Source: PALSA-350 sp963834445 (GTDB taxonomy: Bacteria > Acidobacteriota > Terriglobia > Terriglobales > Acidobacteriaceae). Taken from it: 64,000 nucleotides of DNA. This document shows positions 41,814-51,166 of the stretch, one piece after another. Both the position numbers and the translations under genes were made by a program. The stretch spans positions 434,001-498,000 of the forward strand of contig CAWIBU010000003.1 in assembly GCA_963834445.1 (NCBI GenBank), in the 5' to 3' direction. A model generated the notes under the pieces. It searched no databases. It was not told the origin of the DNA and was given only the letters and a program-made list of their open reading frames with translations. The first letter of the stretch is position 1; every line of letters starts with the position of its first letter.

Positions 41814-43451
41814 CTAGGGATAGGGTGGCCCTTTAGCCAGCACCGCGTTGAGCGCACGATCGTGACCGTAGATGTCGTCGAAAAAATAAATTTCGCCGTC
41901 TTCTTCAACTACAGCGGTGAGATAGATAATCACTACCGGCACCGGGCGGGTGAGATTGACCTGCTGATTGTCAGGGCCTGACTGCATCGCCGCGTTAACC
42001 GCGTTGAGTGTCCATTTTGGCTGGTCCTGCAACAACCACGCCGCCAGCTCCGCCGGTTTCTCCAGTCGTATGCATCCATGGCTGAAATCGCGCCGTGATT
42101 GGGCAAACAGCGACTGCGCCGGTGTGCTGTGCAGGTACACATTGTGCTCGTTGGGAAACATAAATTTGATCAGGCCGAGAGAGTTCGATGGGCCCGGTCT
42201 TTGGCGCACCAGGAGCTTACCCGCGCGCAGTTGTGCCATCACCCCCGCACTGACCTGACCACTGGTGACGATGCGGCCGCTGTGGTCGGTTACTTCGAAG
42301 CCTTTGCGCGCCAGATAGCTACTGTCTTTCTCGAGCGAAGGAATGATTTCGCTGCGGGTAATGCTGTAAGGAACATTCCAGTAGGGCCGGAAGACGATGT
42401 ACTTCATGCTTTGCGCGAAAACAGGCGTCTCATGGCGCACCGCTTTGCCCACGATGACATTCATACGCATGGCGATTCGGTGATCGGGAGAAAAAGCACG
42501 CAAGACAAACTCGGGAATGTTTACCGCTACGGGAAGAGGGGAGAAGTTGTCGGGCAGCCATCTCCATCTCTCCAGAGCATCTTCGAGTTGCTGCACGCGG
42601 AAGCTGAGCGGCACATTCAGTTGGCGGAGCGTGTCTTTGCCGAGTCTGCCGTCTGCGCCCAGACCGTGGCGAGCCTGGAAATGCTTGACCCCATCGATGA
42701 GCGCACCCTGGTAGAGGGCGGAACTGGTATCGACCGCCGCGCCGGGCGGCAGATCGCCCAGTAGACGCAAGCGCTGTGCAAGGGGCTCAACACCCGCATA
42801 GGCATCGCCCGGGCCCAGGGTCTTTGGCACCTCGGGCAAGGGCGCACCATGGTCCTGTGCTGCCAGCGCGCGGTAGGTGGCCAACGCGGCCTCGGTTCGT
42901 TGGTAACCGTAATAGGGCGGTTCCACTTCGTTCAATACTTCCGGCATGTTGGCAGCCCCAACTACTTTCTGCAGCAGGAACTGTGGCAGATCGTAGTTCT
43001 TCTGGCCGATGTCGATTCCGAATTTAAAGTGCCTGGGATTCACCCGCCCGACGTGCAGATCGGACAGATAGCGCATCGCGTTCACGGAGAGGTCGGCATC
43101 AAAATGCGCTACCGTGGCTGCGTCGCCCGGATGATTTTTTAACCGCTCCAGGCGCTCAGGCCAACGCGACGCGTCGTAGTCGCCGGGATTGAGGCCCTTT
43201 TGCTGACTACTTTTGAGCCCCTGTATGACCGCGATCGCCTGGGGTGTCGGTTGTCCATTGCTTACCCACACCGGCGCATCGTTCCCCGACGCATAGAGCT
43301 CCTGAAGAGGAGGCGCGGCGGCGATGGTTCGCAACTCGGCTGCGACCGCCTCGGCGTTGAACGGCGGAGGACTACTTTGCGAATGGCATCCCAGCGCGAG
43401 CGAAAATAACGCAAGGATAGGAAAAAGCGTGAGCCGCCGTGCGGGGAACAT
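41814..43451 (-). CDS. L,D-transpeptidase, YcbB/LdtD family
   Basis: A 545-aa lipoprotein-like periplasmic enzyme that forms 3-3 crosslinks in peptidoglycan. The lipobox is LALGC at the end of the signal peptide. A YcbB scaffold region follows (about 35-230), then a peptidoglycan-binding module with VKHFQARHGLGADGRLG. The YkuD catalytic domain carries HSTPAQSLF and the nucleophile in SHGCIRLEKP. Length and order match LdtD (about 615 aa in E. coli), slightly shorter. It is convergent with the MepK-like gene. Its promoter must lie in the phosphatase remnant just upstream. Confidence 0.94.
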   Translation of the reverse strand: MFPARRLTLFPILALFSLALGCHSQSSPPPFNAEAVAAELRTIAAAPPLQELYASGNDAPVWVSNGQPTPQAIAVIQGLKSSQQKGLNPGDYDASRWPERLERLKNHPGDAATVAHFDADLSVNAMRYLSDLHVGRVNPRHFKFGIDIGQKNYDLPQFLLQKVVGAANMPEVLNEVEPPYYGYQRTEAALATYRALAAQDHGAPLPEVPKTLGPGDAYAGVEPLAQRLRLLGDLPPGAAVDTSSALYQGALIDGVKHFQARHGLGADGRLGKDTLRQLNVPLSFRVQQLEDALERWRWLPDNFSPLPVAVNIPEFVLRAFSPDHRIAMRMNVIVGKAVRHETPVFAQSMKYIVFRPYWNVPYSITRSEIIPSLEKDSSYLARKGFEVTDHSGRIVTSGQVSAGVMAQLRAGKLLVRQRPGPSNSLGLIKFMFPNEHNVYLHSTPAQSLFAQSRRDFSHGCIRLEKPAELAAWLLQDQPKWTLNAVNAAMQSGPDNQQVNLTRPVPVVIIYLTAVVEEDGEIYFFDDIYGHDRALNAVLAKGPPYP

Positions 43452-43519
43452 GCCCCATTATCACTTAGCCTGCCATCAAGGCGGGTGTCCGTGCCTTTAC
43501 GGTTTTTGATGAGGGATTC

Positions 43520-44002
43520 TGATGATCCGAAATTCAATTGCCAGACGGCTTCCGACTGAATGGCCACGAGATCCGGCTTTAACAACAAGGTGGTGGCCTC
43601 GACTCCGGGCGCGGGGCGGGTGAGGGTAAAAACGGTGATGTCGTCATCCTGCCCTGACGGCGGCTTCGTGCCAGATCGGCGCCGGCGCCGGGCAGAGGGG
43701 CAAATTTGATGTGGCGGCGATATCAGGTATAGCTCGCTATCGCCGAAATGGGTCTCCACGCCCCGGGGCCGAGCAACCGCGATCTTCTCCCAGCCGAAGC
43801 CATCGAGGGTTGGCGAGGCCCAGGCCGGGTTATCCCCCAGGTCAAACTGCCAATCTCCATCCAGGGCGACGACGCCCTGGCCCAGGTTCTCGACGTTTAG
43901 AGGGGCAGCAGGAGTACCGGCCGCCGCTCGCGCAAGCAGGGCAGCGAACACGACCAAGGCCAGGGCAGGCAATAACTTAGCCAGAAGAAGACGCGGAAGC
44001 AT
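43520..44002 (-). pseudogene. Remnant of a PP2C/SpoIIE-type phosphatase with internal deletion
   Basis: From the ATG at 44002 the frame gives a signal peptide and then a galactose-binding-like sensor start (VALDGDWQFDLGDNPAWASP) that in Acidobacteriota begins receptor-type SpoIIE phosphatases. After about 85 residues and a junk stretch (SARRRRRSGTK) it jumps to what looks like the extreme C-terminus of the same kind of protein (GQDDDITVFTLTRPAPGVEA, 43654 and below). The sensor helices and the entire phosphatase domain, several hundred residues, are missing. The open frame then runs on without a proper stop into the start of the L,D-transpeptidase gene. Best read as a deletion relic. Confidence 0.6.
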
Positions 44003-44092
44003 GAGTCCAGCATGATTCCAGATGCCCGGATGGGTGGATGGGGAGGTTTCCTAAGTGCGCATTGTTACTTCTGAGGGTTAAGATAGTTCATC

Positions 44093-44386
44093 TTGAGTAA
44101 GGGCTTGGAACACGCAAAGCGAATTTGGCGTTTTGTGTTGCCGTTGGCGCTTCTCCTGCTGGTCGTGCTGGGGACGACGCTGGGGGGTGTGTGGCACCAC
44201 CACGCGAACACACCCGCGGATAACTGCCCAATCTGTCATTTGAATCATCAAGCCCTCGAATCGACGCCTGCAGGCATTCGCTTTTATATTCCAGCCGTCG
44301 CCAGGCCGGGCCCAGAGCCCGAGCAGTTTGGTTTCCCGCACGGCCCTACCATGCGGCGCATTCCCGTGCGCGGCCCTCCCGCATAA
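44093..44386 (+). CDS. Small membrane protein with CPICH motif, ahead of the metal efflux genes
   Basis: A 97-aa protein with one hydrophobic helix (about 13-33), then WHHHANTPADNCPICHLNHQ, a His/Cys cluster likely to bind metal, and a Pro-rich tail. It recalls short DUF2946-like proteins that accompany copper or cobalt-zinc efflux systems. The start is probably TTG at 44093 or 44105; no ATG is available upstream of the helix and neither site has a strong Shine-Dalgarno. It lies 76 bases upstream of the TolC-type gene and is probably in the same operon. Confidence 0.6.
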   Translation: MSKGLEHAKRIWRFVLPLALLLLVVLGTTLGGVWHHHANTPADNCPICHLNHQALESTPAGIRFYIPAVARPGPEPEQFGFPHGPTMRRIPVRGPPA

Positions 44387-44462
44387 ATAAGCTCTCCTCC
44401 TTTACGTGCCGATCGTGGCATGCCCTTCTTCGTACCGTCCTCCTCCGAGAGGCTGACTGCCT

Positions 44463-45773
44463 ATGCGTCTTTCATTCCTTTTTGTAGCGGCTATTGCTTG
44501 TGCGGCTGCGGGCGCACAATCGCCGCCTGCGCCCTCCCATTCTCCGGCGCCCCCAGCGCAGGTGCTTGCTCAAAATCCTGCAGCGGTGACGATTTCGCTC
44601 GATGACGCCATCCAGATGGCGCTGCAGCATAATCACAACATTCTGGCTGCACGTACGACGATCCAGCAGAACGAAGCGGAAGAGACGACAGCCAATCTTC
44701 GCCCGAACCCGGTGATTCTAACCGACTGGCAATTTCTGCCGATTTTCCAGCCCAGCCAATTCAGTTCCGACTACCTCGACAACACGGCGCAGTTCGATCT
44801 GGGCATCAGTTATCTGTTTGAGCGTGGGAAAAAGCGGCAGCACCGGCTGCAGGCTGCCCGGGATTTCACCGCCCAGACGCGTTCGCTGGTTGCGGATAAT
44901 GAGCGCAGCCTCACGTTCAGCGTGGCCTCCGCGTTCATCAATGTTGAGCTCGCCGAATCGACTCTGGCGCTCGCGCAACAGGATTTGAAGAGCTTTCAAA
45001 ACACCGTGGATATTGCCCAGGCCCGGTACAAGGCGGGCGACATCGGTGAGGGCGACCTGCTCAAGATAAAGCTGCAGATGCTGCAGTTCCAGACCGATGT
45101 TTCTGCTGCGCAGCTGGCGCGCGTGCAAGGGCTCTCGGACCTGCGGCAGATGCTGGGATACGAATCCATCGATGCGAATTATGACGTGGCCGGCTCATTC
45201 GATTACCAGCCGGTGAAGGGCAACCTGGACGATTTTGACGCGAAGGCTCTGCAGAACAGGCCCGACTTGCGGGCGGCGCGGCAGGGCGTCACGGCTGCCA
45301 CCAGTCAACGCGCCTTGCAGCAGGCCATCGGCAAGCGAGACATCACGGGTGAAGTGAACTACACCCATATCGGCTATTTAAATGACATCTCGTTGTTTGG
45401 GCAAATGCAGATGCCGATATTCGACCGCAACCAGGGGGAGATTGCGCGGGCGGGTTTCGCCATTACGCAAGCGCAGGAACAGGCGAGATTCGCCAACGGC
45501 CAGGTATTGACAGATGTGCGCGACGCGTTTGAAAACCTGCGCACCAACGACCAGATTGTGGGCCTATACCAGTCTGGATACCTCGACCAGGCAAAACAGT
45601 CGCGCGACATCGGCGAATATGCCTACCGGCACGGGGCCGCGAGCCTGCTTGATTTTCTCGACGCAGAGCGGAGCTATCGAGCGACCGAGCTGGCCTATCG
45701 CCAGGCGCTCGCTTCGTATCTGCTGGGGCTGGAACAGTTGCGCGAAGCGGTAGGAACCAGGAGCTTGCCATGA
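44463..45773 (+). CDS. TolC-family outer-membrane channel of the metal efflux system (CzcC-like)
   Basis: A 436-aa outer-membrane efflux protein with a signal peptide (about 1-19). Two long helical repeats are visible: AIQMALQHNHNILAARTTIQQNEAEETTANLRPNP, and in the second half DLRAARQGVTAATSQRALQQ. QARYKAGDIGEGDLLKIKLQ and AYRHGAASLLDFLDAERSYR are the paired helix motifs typical of this family. Its stop overlaps the adaptor start (ATGA), so the subunits are translated together. Forms the outer-membrane duct of an RND pump. Confidence 0.93.
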   Translation: MRLSFLFVAAIACAAAGAQSPPAPSHSPAPPAQVLAQNPAAVTISLDDAIQMALQHNHNILAARTTIQQNEAEETTANLRPNPVILTDWQFLPIFQPSQFSSDYLDNTAQFDLGISYLFERGKKRQHRLQAARDFTAQTRSLVADNERSLTFSVASAFINVELAESTLALAQQDLKSFQNTVDIAQARYKAGDIGEGDLLKIKLQMLQFQTDVSAAQLARVQGLSDLRQMLGYESIDANYDVAGSFDYQPVKGNLDDFDAKALQNRPDLRAARQGVTAATSQRALQQAIGKRDITGEVNYTHIGYLNDISLFGQMQMPIFDRNQGEIARAGFAITQAQEQARFANGQVLTDVRDAFENLRTNDQIVGLYQSGYLDQAKQSRDIGEYAYRHGAASLLDFLDAERSYRATELAYRQALASYLLGLEQLREAVGTRSLP

Positions 45774-46954
45774 GACTGTTAACCATTACGCACGGCCACC
45801 GCGGACTTCACAGTGCCCTGGCCCTGGTTGTCGCCTGCACGCTCACCGCCTGCACTTCCGGCGATCGCAAACGAGCGGGCCAAATGACATCTTTCTCCGC
45901 AGGCTCGTCGACCTCTGCCACGGCGCAGTTATTCACGCTGCCGCAGGAGCAGCTGGCACATGTGCAGATCGTGACGGTTCAGCCGACCACGCTGACGCGT
46001 ACGCTGCGGCTTACTGGCTCGGTGGCTTACAACGCCTTCAAAACCACACCAGTCATCACCCAGGTCGGCGGCCCAGTCAGCCGAATTCTGGTGGTGCCCG
46101 GCCAGCAGGTAAAAGCAGGCCAGCCGATGCTCGACGTGAGTAGCCCCGATTACTCGCAGTTGCTGGATGCTTATTTGAAAGCGGCCGATTCTTATCGGCT
46201 GGCAGACAAAAATTGGGTGCGCGCCCAGGATCTTTATCAACACCACGCGATTGCGCAGCGCGACCTGGAACAAGCCGAGTCTGACCGCAACCAGGCGCAG
46301 GCGGACCTGAACGCGGCAGAACAGGGAATGAAGATTCTTGGTATCAAGAATCCAGCGGACCTGGCAAAAGCGCCGAGTTCGGCATTGATTCCTGTACTGG
46401 CCCCCATCTCAGGTGAGGTGGTGGAGCGCCTCGTTTCCCCGGGCCAGGTGGTACAAGCCGGGCAGACGCAGGCTTTTACGATCTCTGACCTGAGCACGGT
46501 ATGGGTTCTGGCCAATGTCTACCAAAGCGATCTGGCGGCTGTGCGCAGTGGGGATGATGTCGTGGTGCAGAATGACGCGTATCCGGGCACGTTCCACGGG
46601 CGCATCTCATACGTTTCGCCCGCCCTCGACCCTAACACCAGAACACTGCAGGCACGCATCGTTGTCGACAATCCGGGCGAGAAGCTAAAGCGGGATATGT
46701 ATTGCACCGTGATCGTGACGGCGGGCTCCATCGCCAATGCAATTGCGGTACCGGATGCGGCTATTCTGCGCGACGACAACAATCAACCGTTCGTGTATTT
46801 GGCTACGGGCGGAAACGAGTTCGGCCGGCGTGATGTAGAGATCGGGCAGAGCCTGAATGGGCGAACGCAAATACTGAGGGGCCTTTCCCCTGGAGAAAGG
46901 GTTGTGGGCGATGGCAGCCTGTTTCTTCAGTTTGCCAATTCCCTACAACACTAA
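45770..46954 (+). CDS. RND periplasmic adaptor lipoprotein (CzcB/CusB-like)
   Basis: A 394-aa membrane-fusion protein. The signal peptide ends at an LTAC lipobox. The barrel-sandwich is VSRILVVPGQQVKAGQPMLDVSSPDY and later APISGEVVERLVSPGQVVQAG. The helical hairpin lies between them, and beta-barrel and membrane-proximal domains follow (VYQSDLAAVRSGDDVVVQND). It joins the TolC-type channel to the inner-membrane pump encoded 15 bases downstream. No extra His-rich metal-binding extension is seen. Confidence 0.94.
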   Translation: MRLLTITHGHRGLHSALALVVACTLTACTSGDRKRAGQMTSFSAGSSTSATAQLFTLPQEQLAHVQIVTVQPTTLTRTLRLTGSVAYNAFKTTPVITQVGGPVSRILVVPGQQVKAGQPMLDVSSPDYSQLLDAYLKAADSYRLADKNWVRAQDLYQHHAIAQRDLEQAESDRNQAQADLNAAEQGMKILGIKNPADLAKAPSSALIPVLAPISGEVVERLVSPGQVVQAGQTQAFTISDLSTVWVLANVYQSDLAAVRSGDDVVVQNDAYPGTFHGRISYVSPALDPNTRTLQARIVVDNPGEKLKRDMYCTVIVTAGSIANAIAVPDAAILRDDNNQPFVYLATGGNEFGRRDVEIGQSLNGRTQILRGLSPGERVVGDGSLFLQFANSLQH

Positions 46955-46969
46955 GGAGGGCGGCTTCGC

Positions 46970-49900
46970 ATGATTCATCACCTGGTCCACTTTGCGCTGC
47001 GGCAACGCCTGCTGGTTCTCATGTTGGTCGCTTTTATCGCCGTCGGCGGAGCGATCTCGTTTCAGCACATGCCGGTCGATGCTTATCCCGATCTTTCTCC
47101 CCCGATGGTGGAGGTCATTACGCAGTGGCCCGGCCATGCAGCGGAAGAGATCGAGCGCCTGGTGACGGTGCCAACGGAAGTGGAGATGAACGGCGTACCG
47201 AAGATGGCGGTGATGCGCTCCATTTCCTTGTATGGACTTTCCGACGTCAGGATGACCTTCGACGAAGGCACCGATCCTTACTTTGGCCGCCAAGTAGTCT
47301 TTCAGCGTTTGAGCGAAGTAGCCTATCCCGCCGGTGTGACGCCGACCCTGGCGCCGCTTGCCAGCCCTTCAGGGCTGGTCTATCGCTACGTGATTGAGAG
47401 CCCGGATCGTACTCCGCAAGAGCTGAAGGTTTACGAAGACTGGGTGATCTCGCGCGAGTACAAGCAAGTCCCAGGGGTGGCAGACGATTCCGGTTTCGGC
47501 GGCACAGTGATGCAATACCAGGTGCTGCTTGATCCGGCAAGGCTCTATGCCTACCACATCACGGTGCCCACCGTGCTGCAGCAGTTGGCGGTGAACAATT
47601 CAAATGCCGGCGGCGGCTTCTATTCGCAAGGCGGCCAGTTTAACTATGTTCGCGGCCTGGGCCTGGTGCGCGACACACGAGACATTGGCGACGTTGTGGT
47701 GGGCTCGCAAAACGGGGTGCCGACGCGCATACGCGACATCGGCGAAGTGACGATTGGCGCCGCACCACGGCTGGGTGAGTTCGGCTTCGACAAAAAGGAT
47801 GACGCGGTTGAAGGGGTCATCATGATGCGGCGTGGTGAGCAAACGCAAACCGTGCTCAAAGGGGTTGAAGCCAAAACAGAACAACTAAACGATCACCTTC
47901 TGCCTGCAGATATAAGGGTGAAGCCTTACTACGACCGCAGCGACCTGGTGCAGCTGACCATCGATACGGTCGAGCACAACATGGTGGTGGGAATGGCGCT
48001 GGTCCTGGTCATCCTGATGGCGTTTCTGGTGAGTATTCGCGCCGCGGTGATTGTGGCGCTCACCATTCCTCTGGCATTGCTCTTTGCTTTCATTTTTCTG
48101 CATGCGTGGGGAACAGCCGCGAACCTGCTTTCGATTGGGGCGATCGACTTTGGCATCCTCATTGATGGGACCCTGGTGATGGTGGAGAACGTGTTCCGCG
48201 AGCTGGGTGATCGTGAAGGCCAGAGCTACGATTTGCAGGAAGTGATTCTGGCGGCGGCGAAGGATGTCGACCGTCCCATTTTTTATTCCGTCGCGGTGAT
48301 TATCGCCGGCTACTTACCGATTTATGCGCTGACCGGGCCGGCGGCCAAATTGTTTAAGCCGATGGCCGACACAGTGTCGATTGCGCTGATCGGCGCCCTG
48401 ATTCTGACCCTCACTTTTGTTCCCGTGATGTGCGCCTACTGGTTCAAGAGAGGCGTCCACGAACGCGAGAACAAGCCGTTTGAATGGGTCAAGAAAAAAT
48501 ATGCGAGCGAGCTCGACTGGTGTCTCGACCACCCGAAGACAACCATCGTCGTGGCGACCCTGATCTTCGCCTCCACGCTGCTGCTTATCCCCTTCATCGG
48601 TGGAGAGTTTATGCCTCACCTGGATGAAGGTGCGTTATGGGTGCGTGCCACCATGCCCTATACGGTTTCGTTTGAGGAGGCGAGCAGGTTCTCGCCCCAG
48701 GTGCGCAAGATCCTGATGAGCTATCCCATGGTGACAGGCGTGGGCTCTGAGCTTGGCCGCCCCGATGACGGCACGGACCCTACGGGATTTTTCAACGACG
48801 AGTTTTATGTTGGATTAAAACCGTATAGCGATGCCGCCTGGAAGAGCGGCCGGATCCGCAACAAAGTCGAGTTGACGGAGGATATTCAGAAGCAGCTGAG
48901 CGCATTTCCTGGAGTCATTTTCAATTTCACCCAGCCTGCCGAAGACGCGGTGGATGAAGCGTTGACGGGACTGAAGAGTGCGCTTGCCGTCAAAATCTAC
49001 GGGCCCGACTTGAACGTGTTGCAGAGCCAGGCGCTCGAGATCAAGCGCCGGCTGGCGAAGGTGCCGGGCTTTACCGAGCTGACCGTGGTACGTGAACTGG
49101 GCCAGCCCAGTCTGCTGATCGATGTGGATCGCGATAAGATTGCCCGCTACGGAATTAACGTCGCCGATGTTGAGGCGGTGGTGCAGGCAGCAGTGGGCGG
49201 CCAGGCGGCCACGCAGGTGATTCAAGGGGAGAAGTTGTTTGACCTGGTGGTGCGCATGAAGCCGGAGTTCCGTGACAATGCGCAGCAGATTGGCAACCTG
49301 CTAGTGGGAACACCTGCGGGGCAGCAGATCCCTTTGAGCGATTTGTCGAACATTCATGAGGCCGGAGGCGCTTCGTTCATTTATCGCGAGAACAACTCAC
49401 GCTATATCGGCGTGCAGTACAGCATCGAGGGACGCGACCTGCAGGGCGGCGTGTTGGAAGGACAGCGGGCGATTGCGGATATTACCAAATCTTTGCCCCC
49501 CGGGTATCGGCTGGAGTGGGGCGGGGAGTACGGCGAGTTCCTCGAAGCCAAGCATCAGATTGAATTTATTGGTCCGCTGGCTTTGCTGATTATTTTCATG
49601 ATTCTGTTTGCGCTTTACGGCAACTTCAAGTTTCCGGTGACGATCGCTCTTGGAGTTGTGCTGACCGAACCGGTGGGCGCGCTGATTGCGCTCAAGCTCA
49701 CCGGCACGCCTTTCAGCGTCTCATCGGCGCTCGGGTTGCTGGCGCTGATGGGCGTTTCGGTGGAGACGGCTGTCATTCTTGTCTCTTACATTAACAAGCT
49801 GCGGTTGGAGAAGATGGATATCCGGACGGCCACGCGCGAGGCGTCTTTGCTGCGTCTGCGGCCGATTGTGATGACCGCGCTGGTGGCCTGCCTGGGATTG

Positions 49901-50059
49901 CTCCCGGCTGCGCTCTCCACGGGTATCGGGAGCGACACGCAGCGGCCATTTGCCATTGTGATTGTTGCCGGCTTGATTTCGCGGCTGTTTTTGGGTTTCT
50001 TTGTTAATCCTGTGCTGTACGAGATGGTTGCCCGGGAGGGCGATGTGTTGCAGGTTTAG
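46970..50059 (+). CDS. Heavy-metal RND efflux pump, CzcA/CusA family
   Basis: The 1029-aa inner-membrane proton-driven pump exporting divalent or monovalent heavy metals from the periplasm or cytoplasm. About 12 membrane segments with two large periplasmic loops are seen. The proton-relay motif in helix 4 is IDFGILIDGTLVMVENVFRE, retaining the two Asp and one Glu of CzcA-type pumps. AAEEIERLVTVPTEVEMNGV at the N-terminus is the heavy-metal-efflux hallmark. It lacks an obvious run of methionines, so Co/Zn/Cd type versus Cu/Ag is not decided. AGGAGGG lies 9 nt before the ATG. It completes the operon from 44093. Confidence 0.95.
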   Translation: MIHHLVHFALRQRLLVLMLVAFIAVGGAISFQHMPVDAYPDLSPPMVEVITQWPGHAAEEIERLVTVPTEVEMNGVPKMAVMRSISLYGLSDVRMTFDEGTDPYFGRQVVFQRLSEVAYPAGVTPTLAPLASPSGLVYRYVIESPDRTPQELKVYEDWVISREYKQVPGVADDSGFGGTVMQYQVLLDPARLYAYHITVPTVLQQLAVNNSNAGGGFYSQGGQFNYVRGLGLVRDTRDIGDVVVGSQNGVPTRIRDIGEVTIGAAPRLGEFGFDKKDDAVEGVIMMRRGEQTQTVLKGVEAKTEQLNDHLLPADIRVKPYYDRSDLVQLTIDTVEHNMVVGMALVLVILMAFLVSIRAAVIVALTIPLALLFAFIFLHAWGTAANLLSIGAIDFGILIDGTLVMVENVFRELGDREGQSYDLQEVILAAAKDVDRPIFYSVAVIIAGYLPIYALTGPAAKLFKPMADTVSIALIGALILTLTFVPVMCAYWFKRGVHERENKPFEWVKKKYASELDWCLDHPKTTIVVATLIFASTLLLIPFIGGEFMPHLDEGALWVRATMPYTVSFEEASRFSPQVRKILMSYPMVTGVGSELGRPDDGTDPTGFFNDEFYVGLKPYSDAAWKSGRIRNKVELTEDIQKQLSAFPGVIFNFTQPAEDAVDEALTGLKSALAVKIYGPDLNVLQSQALEIKRRLAKVPGFTELTVVRELGQPSLLIDVDRDKIARYGINVADVEAVVQAAVGGQAATQVIQGEKLFDLVVRMKPEFRDNAQQIGNLLVGTPAGQQIPLSDLSNIHEAGGASFIYRENNSRYIGVQYSIEGRDLQGGVLEGQRAIADITKSLPPGYRLEWGGEYGEFLEAKHQIEFIGPLALLIIFMILFALYGNFKFPVTIALGVVLTEPVGALIALKLTGTPFSVSSALGLLALMGVSVETAVILVSYINKLRLEKMDIRTATREASLLRLRPIVMTALVACLGLLPAALSTGIGSDTQRPFAIVIVAGLISRLFLGFFVNPVLYEMVAREGDVLQV

Positions 50060-50079
50060 AGCGGCAGGCCTTCGCGAGC

Positions 50080-50175
50080 TCGCTCTTCGAGCCTTTGCTT
50101 GAGAGGAAGGCGCACCGCAGATCCCTCCGCTACGCTACCGCTCCGGTCGGGATGACAAATTTGTTTGGGGCGAAG
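50080..50175 (+). repeat. Intergenic repeat, short form
   Basis: The core at about 50111-50171 reads CGCACCGCAGATCCCTCCGC through ATGACAAATTTGTTTGGGGC, without the 105-bp insertion. A small insertion (CCG) sits at the middle site. It separates the convergent czcA-like and PfkB genes, with no obvious separate terminator. Confidence 0.85.
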
Positions 50176-50204
50176 TAGAAACTGCAAAGGTGCTGACTCT
50201 TCCA

Positions 50205-51152
50205 CTACTGGCGTGTGCTCTCCACCGTATAGGCGGGATGGCGGACGGCGGCAGCCATGAAGGCTTCGATCGCTTGCGTTGATTGAATACCGCCGCGGGC
50301 TCCGACAGACATGCAGTTCATGGCGGCAGCAGCGCAGGCGAAATCGAGTTGTTGATGGAGCGGCCAATCGTGGAGCAAACCGTAGATGAAGCCGGCATGG
50401 AAGATGTCTCCGGCGCCTGTAGTGTCAACGACAGGAACGTTGTAAGCAGAGATGTGGTATAGCTGCTTCCCGTTCCAGGCCAGCACGCCGTCCTGACCCA
50501 GGGTGGCGGCGGCAAGACGACAGCCGTAACGGCGCTGCATCTGCCGCAAAGCCATCTCCAGATCGGTCTCCTTCATCAGCCGGCCAGGGATATCTCTGCT
50601 CACGATGAGGTAGTCGACGTTTGCCAGCAGCTGCTCCACTCCCGGATACAGCTCGTCGAGATCGGCGATCACGGGGATGCCCGCGGCCCGGGCCCAGGCG
50701 GCCGCTACGGTAGCTGCTTCGGTGTCATATCCGTCGACGTGCAGTGCTCTTGCATTTACGATCCATGCGCGATCGAGATGCGCCGGCTGCAGCACGACGC
50801 GCTCATCCCTGCGGCACATGACGGTGCGCTCTCCGCCGCTGTCAACGAGTATCAGCGACTGGGGGCTGGCGCCACCGGGAACCTGGATCAGGTGAGTTTC
50901 GACGCCCGCCGCGGTAAAGGCATCGCGATGCAGCGTGGCGGCCGCATCGTCGCCGACGATGCCCACATAGCGTGTGGATAGGCCCCATTGTTGACAAGCC
51001 ACAACGGCAGTCGCGACTTGCCCGCCCGGCAGTACATGGGCAGAGGTGTATTCGACTTTGGAACCACGTGACGGGAAAGTTGGGAGAGCGATGAGCGTGT
51101 CCGTCGCATTCAGGCCAACACCGACAAGGTCAACCCTGGACGGAGGTATCAT
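50205..51152 (-). CDS. PfkB-family carbohydrate/nucleoside kinase
   Basis: A 315-aa ribokinase-fold kinase. It has the N-terminal VGVGLNATDTLIALPTFPSRG, the substrate loop LPGGQVATAVVACQQWG and the C-terminal PfkB signature DTTGAGDIFHAGFIYG with the catalytic Asp. The start is ATG 51152 with GGCAGG upstream. It is the third gene after an NCS2 permease and a deaminase, 14 bases past the deaminase stop, so a nucleoside or ribose substrate fits better than a hexose phosphate. That specificity is inferred from context. Confidence 0.92.
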   Translation of the reverse strand: MIPPSRVDLVGVGLNATDTLIALPTFPSRGSKVEYTSAHVLPGGQVATAVVACQQWGLSTRYVGIVGDDAAATLHRDAFTAAGVETHLIQVPGGASPQSLILVDSGGERTVMCRRDERVVLQPAHLDRAWIVNARALHVDGYDTEAATVAAAWARAAGIPVIADLDELYPGVEQLLANVDYLIVSRDIPGRLMKETDLEMALRQMQRRYGCRLAAATLGQDGVLAWNGKQLYHISAYNVPVVDTTGAGDIFHAGFIYGLLHDWPLHQQLDFACAAAAMNCMSVGARGGIQSTQAIEAFMAAAVRHPAYTVESTRQ

Positions 51153-51166
51153 CCTGCCAGTGTAAA

